64,000 nt of DNA from Chromobacterium sp. IIBBL 290-4 (GTDB taxonomy: Bacteria > Pseudomonadota > Gammaproteobacteria > Burkholderiales > Chromobacteriaceae): the NCBI RefSeq assembly GCF_024207115.1, contig NZ_CP100128.1, positions 1,674,001 through 1,738,000 on the forward strand, read 5' to 3'. A program made the translations under genes and the position numbers. The first letter of the stretch is position 1. The number at the start of each line of letters is the position of its first letter. Below, one piece after another: positions 60,182 through 64,000 of the stretch. The notes beneath the pieces were generated by a model, which saw nothing but the letters and a program-made list of their open reading frames with translations, did no database searches and was not told the origin of the DNA.

Positions 60182-60396
60182 AATCTTTCCTTGAATGCGA
60201 CAACAGGGCTGGTGGGCGGAGTCTGGGCCGATCAGACGCGGTTGGCAAGTTCCCAATGCAGGCGATTGCCTGTAAACTGCGGCGCTCCCGTGCGAGTGCC
60301 AGTCCCGCGCGCCGGTCTCATCCTCGAGCTCAACCCCGTTTTCCCGTCTGCCTGGATTGGTCGCCTTGCTGCGATGGGCCGTCGCAGGAGCATATT

Positions 60397-61821
60397 ATGT
60401 CCGAACTTACCTTCGCCGATCTAGGCTTGGCCGACCCGTTGTTGCGCGCGGTTTCCGATACCGGTTATACCACGCCCACCCCGATTCAGGCTCAGGCCAT
60501 TCCGCAAGTGCTGCAGGGCGGCGATCTGTTGGCCGCTGCGCAGACCGGCACCGGCAAGACCGCTGGCTTCACGCTGCCGCTGTTGCAGCTGCTGATGCGT
60601 TCGCCCAGCCACCATGCCGGCCGCCCGCGCGCGCTGGTGCTGACCCCCACCCGCGAGCTGGCCGCCCAGGTGGAGGAGTCGGTGCGTACTTATAGCAAAT
60701 ACCTGCCGCTGAAGTCGCTGGTGATGTTCGGCGGCGTCAACATCAATCCGCAGATCAAGGCGCTGCGTTCGCCGGTGGACATCCTGGTGGCGACCCCGGG
60801 CCGCCTGCTGGACCACGTGGGCCAGAAGACCGTCGACCTGTCCGGCGTGGAAATCCTGGTGCTGGACGAGGCCGACCGCATGCTGGACATGGGCTTCATC
60901 CACGACATCAAGAAGGTGCTGGCCAAACTGCCGGCCAAGCGCCAGAACCTGCTGTTCTCGGCCACCTTCTCCGATGAGATCAAGGCGCTGGCCGACAAGC
61001 TGCTGGACAACCCCAAGCTGGTGGAAGTGGCGCGCCGCAACACCACCAACGAGCTGGTGACGCAGAAGGTTCACCTGGTTGACCGCGACAAGAAAACCGA
61101 CCTGCTGATCCACCTGATCCGCGAGCACAACTGGTTCCAGGTGCTGGTGTTCACCCGCACCAAGCACGGCGCCAACCGCCTGGCGGAAAAGCTGGACAAG
61201 ATCGGCATCCCGGCCGCCGCCATCCACGGCAACAAGAGCCAGAACGCGCGCACCCGCGCCCTGGCCGATTTCAAGAGCGGCGAGCTGCAAGTGCTGGTGG
61301 CCACCGACATCGCCGCGCGCGGCCTGGATATCGACCAGCTGCCGCACGTGGTCAATTTCGAATTGCCCAACGTGCCGGAAGACTACGTGCACCGCATCGG
61401 CCGCACCGGCCGCGCCGGCACGCCGGGCGAAGCGCTGTCGCTGGTCTGCGTGGACGAGTTCAGCTTCCTGCGCGACATTGAGAAGCTGATCAAGATGTCG
61501 ATCGAGCGCTTTACCGTGCCGGGCTTCGAGGCCGACCTCAACGTCAAGCCGGAGCCGATCCCGATGGGCGGCGGCGCCCGCGGCCGCGGCCAGGGCGCGC
61601 CGCGCGGTCAAGGACAAAGCCGCAGCCAGGGCCAAGGCCAGGGCCAATCCCGCCACGGCAGCGGCAAGCCGCGCCATCAGACCGAAAGCAAGCCGGCCGG
61701 CCATGGCCGCAACGGCGGTCCGCGCCAGGGACAGGGCCAGGGCGCGCGCACGGAAGGCGGCCGCTCCGCCAAGCCGGCGGCGCCCAAGTCGGCCTTGTTC
61801 AGCCCGCCTAAGAGCCGCTGA
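60397..61821 (+). CDS. rhlE: DEAD-box ATP-dependent RNA helicase RhlE
   Basis: The 474-residue helicase shows all motifs: Q motif region ([12 protein letters not shown]), [72 protein letters not shown] and [10 protein letters not shown]. Its last 95 residues are rich in Gly, Gln and Arg (RGQGQ-type repeats), a disordered RNA-binding tail. GCAGGAG lies upstream of the ATG at 60397. A leader of about 200 bases precedes it, with room for cold- or autoregulation. Confidence 0.93.
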   Translation: MSELTFADLGLADPLLRAVSDTGYTTPTPIQAQAIPQVLQGGDLLAAAQTGTGKTAGFTLPLLQLLMRSPSHHAGRPRALVLTPTRELAAQVEESVRTYSKYLPLKSLVMFGGVNINPQIKALRSPVDILVATPGRLLDHVGQKTVDLSGVEILVLDEADRMLDMGFIHDIKKVLAKLPAKRQNLLFSATFSDEIKALADKLLDNPKLVEVARRNTTNELVTQKVHLVDRDKKTDLLIHLIREHNWFQVLVFTRTKHGANRLAEKLDKIGIPAAAIHGNKSQNARTRALADFKSGELQVLVATDIAARGLDIDQLPHVVNFELPNVPEDYVHRIGRTGRAGTPGEALSLVCVDEFSFLRDIEKLIKMSIERFTVPGFEADLNVKPEPIPMGGGARGRGQGAPRGQGQSRSQGQGQGQSRHGSGKPRHQTESKPAGHGRNGGPRQGQGQGARTEGGRSAKPAAPKSALFSPPKSR

Positions 61822-61970
61822 CGCCGATGCGCCCGACCGCTAGTCGGCTTCGGGCGCAATCGCATTGCTGAGGGGCGCATTGCCGGTTATGCTCAACTTA
61901 ATAGACCGCGTGATCGATACCGATCGACAATAAATGGCGGCTGTCAGACTTTGCAAGAATCGGGAAAAGA

Positions 61971-62762
61971 ATGCGATACCACGGCCTGCTGCTGGGTATC
62001 CTGAGCTGGGCCGCCTTGGCGGCGGCGCCGGTTGAGGCTGCCCCGCGCCTCAAAATCACCCTGTCCAATCAGGAATGGCCGCCGTATATGGGCCAGGAAC
62101 TCCCTTACGACGGCATCTTGTCGCGGCTGGTGAAGGAAGCCTTCGCCCGCGGCGGCGTCGATGTCACCTTCCGCTATTACCCCAATAACCGCACGCTGCA
62201 ATCGGCCCGCAACGGGCAGGTGGACGGCAGTTTCGGCTGGGCGCCCACCGAGGAGCGCAAGCGCGATCTGCTGTATACCTTGCCGGTGTTGAATGCCCGC
62301 ATGGTGTTTTTCCAGCGCAAGGACCACAAGCTGGAATGGAGCCGCTGGGCGGATTTGAAGGGCGCGCGCGCCGGCGTGACGGTGGGCAACTACTATTCCG
62401 ACGAGTTCGACGCGCAGGTGAAGTCCGGCGTGTTGACCGCCGATACCGCGCCGGACGATCTGATCAATTTCAAAAAGCTGCTGGCCGGGCGCGTCGATCT
62501 ATTCCCTATCGATTTGGAAGTGGGGCGCTATTTGCTGGCCCACCATTTCACCGCTCAGCAGGCCAATGCGGTGGAAGCGCAGGGGCGTTCCTTCTGGAAC
62601 GCGCCGCTGCACGTGGTGATCTGGCGCAAGCATGTCAAAGGGCAGGAGCTGGTGGAGCGCTTCAACCGCGGGTTGAAGGCGCTGCAGGATAGCGGCGACT
62701 TCGAGCGGCTGGTGACCGAGACCCGGGAAGCCTGTCTATTGCCGCACAGCTCATCGCCCTGA
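61971..62762 (+). CDS. Periplasmic solute-binding protein (amino-acid type), orphan
   Basis: The 263-residue protein has a signal peptide (ending AAAPVEA) and the type-2 binding fold: LKITLSNQEWPPYMGQEL, GILSRLVKEAFARGGVDVTF, NGQVDGSFGWAPTEERKRDL and a C-terminal GLKALQDSGDFERLV. No transporter genes adjoin. It has the same build as the protein at 54005. Confidence 0.82.
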   Translation: MRYHGLLLGILSWAALAAAPVEAAPRLKITLSNQEWPPYMGQELPYDGILSRLVKEAFARGGVDVTFRYYPNNRTLQSARNGQVDGSFGWAPTEERKRDLLYTLPVLNARMVFFQRKDHKLEWSRWADLKGARAGVTVGNYYSDEFDAQVKSGVLTADTAPDDLINFKKLLAGRVDLFPIDLEVGRYLLAHHFTAQQANAVEAQGRSFWNAPLHVVIWRKHVKGQELVERFNRGLKALQDSGDFERLVTETREACLLPHSSSP

Positions 62763-62764
62763 GT

Positions 62765-63625
62765 TCAAGCCAGCGTTTTGCGCAGCACCTGCCGGCTGGC
62801 CTGCTGCTGAAAGCCCAGCTTGCGGTGCAGGGCCATGGAGGCCGAATTGCTGTCCGCCACCATGGCGGACAGCCGCTGTTGTCCCTTGGCCTGCAGATGC
62901 AGCGCCGCCCGGCCGTACATGGCCTGGGCGATGCCGCGTCCGGCGCAGCTTGCCGACACGCCGACGCCGTTGATGTGTCCTGTCGCAGAAATATCCAAGA
63001 AAGCCTGGTAGCCGCCGTTTTCGTCCGCCCATAACTGCGCGGCGTCCAAGTCGCACTCGGCCCATTCATCGCGCAACCTATCTATTTCCAGCCCTGGCGC
63101 GTGCGGCGTGGCTTCGAAACAGCGGTTGTAGAGATCGGCGAGGCGCCGCCAGTCGATATGCGCGGTCTCCACCATGCGCCAGCCTGCGGGGAAGGCGCGC
63201 AGCGGCAAGGTCGCGCTATCCGCTTCCAGCGTCAGAAAACAAAAATGCGCCGCGAAGCCGTGCTGCGCCAAGGCTTGAAGCTTAAGGGCTTCGTCCGGCT
63301 CCGCGCTGAAGTGCAAATAGCGCGCGCCGGCTAAAACGCCTTGGCGCACGCATTCATCGATCAAGGCATCGTAGCTTTGGCGGCTGGCCGCTTGCAGCGG
63401 GCCGCCATACATTTCGCCGTTTTTGGCGATGCCGGCGCTCACCCAGGCCAGCATGCCGACCACCTGATCGCCATCCAGCAGCATGCGCGCGAATTCTCCT
63501 TTGCCGCGCATCGGGTCTTCCAGTTGTTGGCGCAAAGCGGCTGTCTGTTCTGCGCTAGGCGCGGGATAACGTAAAGCAGCCAGCTCGGCTAGCCGTGAAG
63601 GATCGTAGGGATGCAGCGTGAGCAT
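62765..63625 (-). CDS. GNAT-family N-acetyltransferase, two-domain length
   Basis: The 286-residue protein has an N-terminal acetyltransferase-like half (residues about 30-130: GEFARMLLDGDQVVGMLAW) and a C-terminal GNAT core. The latter shows GYQAFLDISATGHINGVGVSASCAGRGIAQAMY (core GVSASCAGRGIAQAMY) and DSNSASMALHRKLGFQQ. The tandem build recalls mycothiol- or antibiotic-acetylating GNATs, but the substrate is unknown. Confidence 0.82.
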   Translation of the reverse strand: MLTLHPYDPSRLAELAALRYPAPSAEQTAALRQQLEDPMRGKGEFARMLLDGDQVVGMLAWVSAGIAKNGEMYGGPLQAASRQSYDALIDECVRQGVLAGARYLHFSAEPDEALKLQALAQHGFAAHFCFLTLEADSATLPLRAFPAGWRMVETAHIDWRRLADLYNRCFEATPHAPGLEIDRLRDEWAECDLDAAQLWADENGGYQAFLDISATGHINGVGVSASCAGRGIAQAMYGRAALHLQAKGQQRLSAMVADSNSASMALHRKLGFQQQASRQVLRKTLA

Positions 63626-63664
63626 GTTGAGGGCGAAGAGGGTTTTGATACTTAAATGCTATCA

Positions 63665-64000
63665 TCATTTATCGGTCAGGCGCGCGCGGGCGCTTTCCAG
63701 CAATTGGCGCGATCGATCCGCATCATTCACCAATCTGGCCAAGGCCAGGCAGCCCACCATCAAGGCCAGGTCCAGCAGGGCGTCGCCTTCCTTGCCGTCT
63801 TGGGCGCGCGCCTGGGCCAGCGTGGCCGTCAATTGGCCGACTTCTCCGGCGATCCGGCCGCGCACCGGCGCGCCCTGGCGCGCCAATTCGCCGGCTAGCG
63901 CGGCCAAGGCGCAGCCGGAATCGGGAAAGTCGCGATGTTCGATATTCAAATACGCGTCCGTCACCGCGGCGAGTCCTTCGCCGGCGGGCGCTTGCGCCAG
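63665..64000 (-). CDS. TetR-family regulator, C-terminal fragment
   Basis: The frame runs to the end of the window without a stop, so the N-terminal DNA-binding domain lies outside. The visible 111 residues contain SGCALAALAGELARQ, VRGRIAGEVGQLTATL, DALLDLALMVGCLALARLV and a C-terminal LLESARARL. This is the ligand-binding half of AcuR/YcdC-like TetR proteins. The internal GTG at 63964 is not the true start. Confidence 0.7.
   Translation of the reverse strand: MAQAPAGEGLAAVTDAYLNIEHRDFPDSGCALAALAGELARQGAPVRGRIAGEVGQLTATLAQARAQDGKEGDALLDLALMVGCLALARLVNDADRSRQLLESARARLTDK

Noticed and set aside
58688..60424. Long plus-strand frame opposite yaeQ and the lysozyme inhibitor gene
   Set aside because: Low-complexity glutamine/alanine-rich translation with no start signals; the two minus-strand genes explain the region.
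1..64000. CRISPR arrays, rRNA or tRNA genes
   Set aside because: No regularly spaced repeats and no tRNA-like cloverleaf or rRNA signature were noticed while reading; a covariance search could still find a missed small RNA.

Overview
The window reads as chromosomal DNA from a high-GC betaproteobacterium of the Neisseriales, most likely Chromobacterium. This rests on recalled gene content and protein flavour, because no rRNA gene or other phylogenetic marker lies in the window. Seven parS-like 14-mers (GTTTCACGTGAAAC or a one-base variant) are spread over 3.5-58.5 kb. That density is normally seen in the ParB-loading region around a chromosomal replication origin, although no dnaA, parAB or oriC was found here.

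Left part (1-19.3 kb): the end of an M3 peptidase, a beta-class GST divergent from a LysR regulator, a zinc-ribbon protein, a hexose-phosphate mutarotase and a DUF962 membrane protein. Next is the histidine-utilisation locus hutC-hutI-hutG-hutU-(lipocalin-like)-hutH, with a HutC-type operator over the hutI promoter. An AT-rich, probably imported patch follows (11.6-12.4 kb), then an AAC(2')-I-like acetyltransferase, a YpfJ-type zinc peptidase, a BPSS1780-type membrane protein, an aromatic aminotransferase (tyrB type), a GNAT, an AlaX-like editing protein and a DMT exporter.

Centre (19.36-36.5 kb): a compact Mu-like locus, almost all on the minus strand. It starts from a Mor-type activator and continues with a peptidoglycan endopeptidase, nested Rz/Rz1 spanins, a DksA/TraR zinc finger, a small coiled-coil/hydrophobic protein, a gp37-like protein, sheath, tube, a tail-assembly chaperone with a -1 frameshift signal, tape measure, gpN, gp44-gp48 baseplate proteins and three tail-fibre genes. 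A divergent S24 (LexA-like) repressor sits at its head. I see no terminase, portal, capsid, transposase or integrase, and host genes flank it on both sides. It therefore looks like a domesticated contractile tail-like bacteriocin (tailocin) under SOS-type control. The three fibre genes share their N-terminal part and diverge towards the C terminus. A broken second copy of the 3' end of the neighbouring DMT gene lies between fibres two and three and records past recombination.

Right part (36.5-64 kb): gmhA, an HSL-type esterase, an HD-GYP protein with a C-terminal zinc ribbon, and two paralogous secreted GDSL lipases separated by an RlmI-like methyltransferase and a complete IS3-family element. 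Then come an FrsA-like hydrolase, a Lar-like mini-protein, a SuhB-like phosphatase, rsmE, a second HD-GYP protein and pyrBI behind a pyrL-like leader peptide/attenuator. The rest is a ClC channel, several GNATs, a NYN-domain protein, three solute-binding proteins without visible permeases, a DUF2059 protein, an RBBP9-like hydrolase, a YgjP-like peptidase, YaeQ, a LprI+MliC lysozyme inhibitor, rhlE and the end of a TetR regulator.
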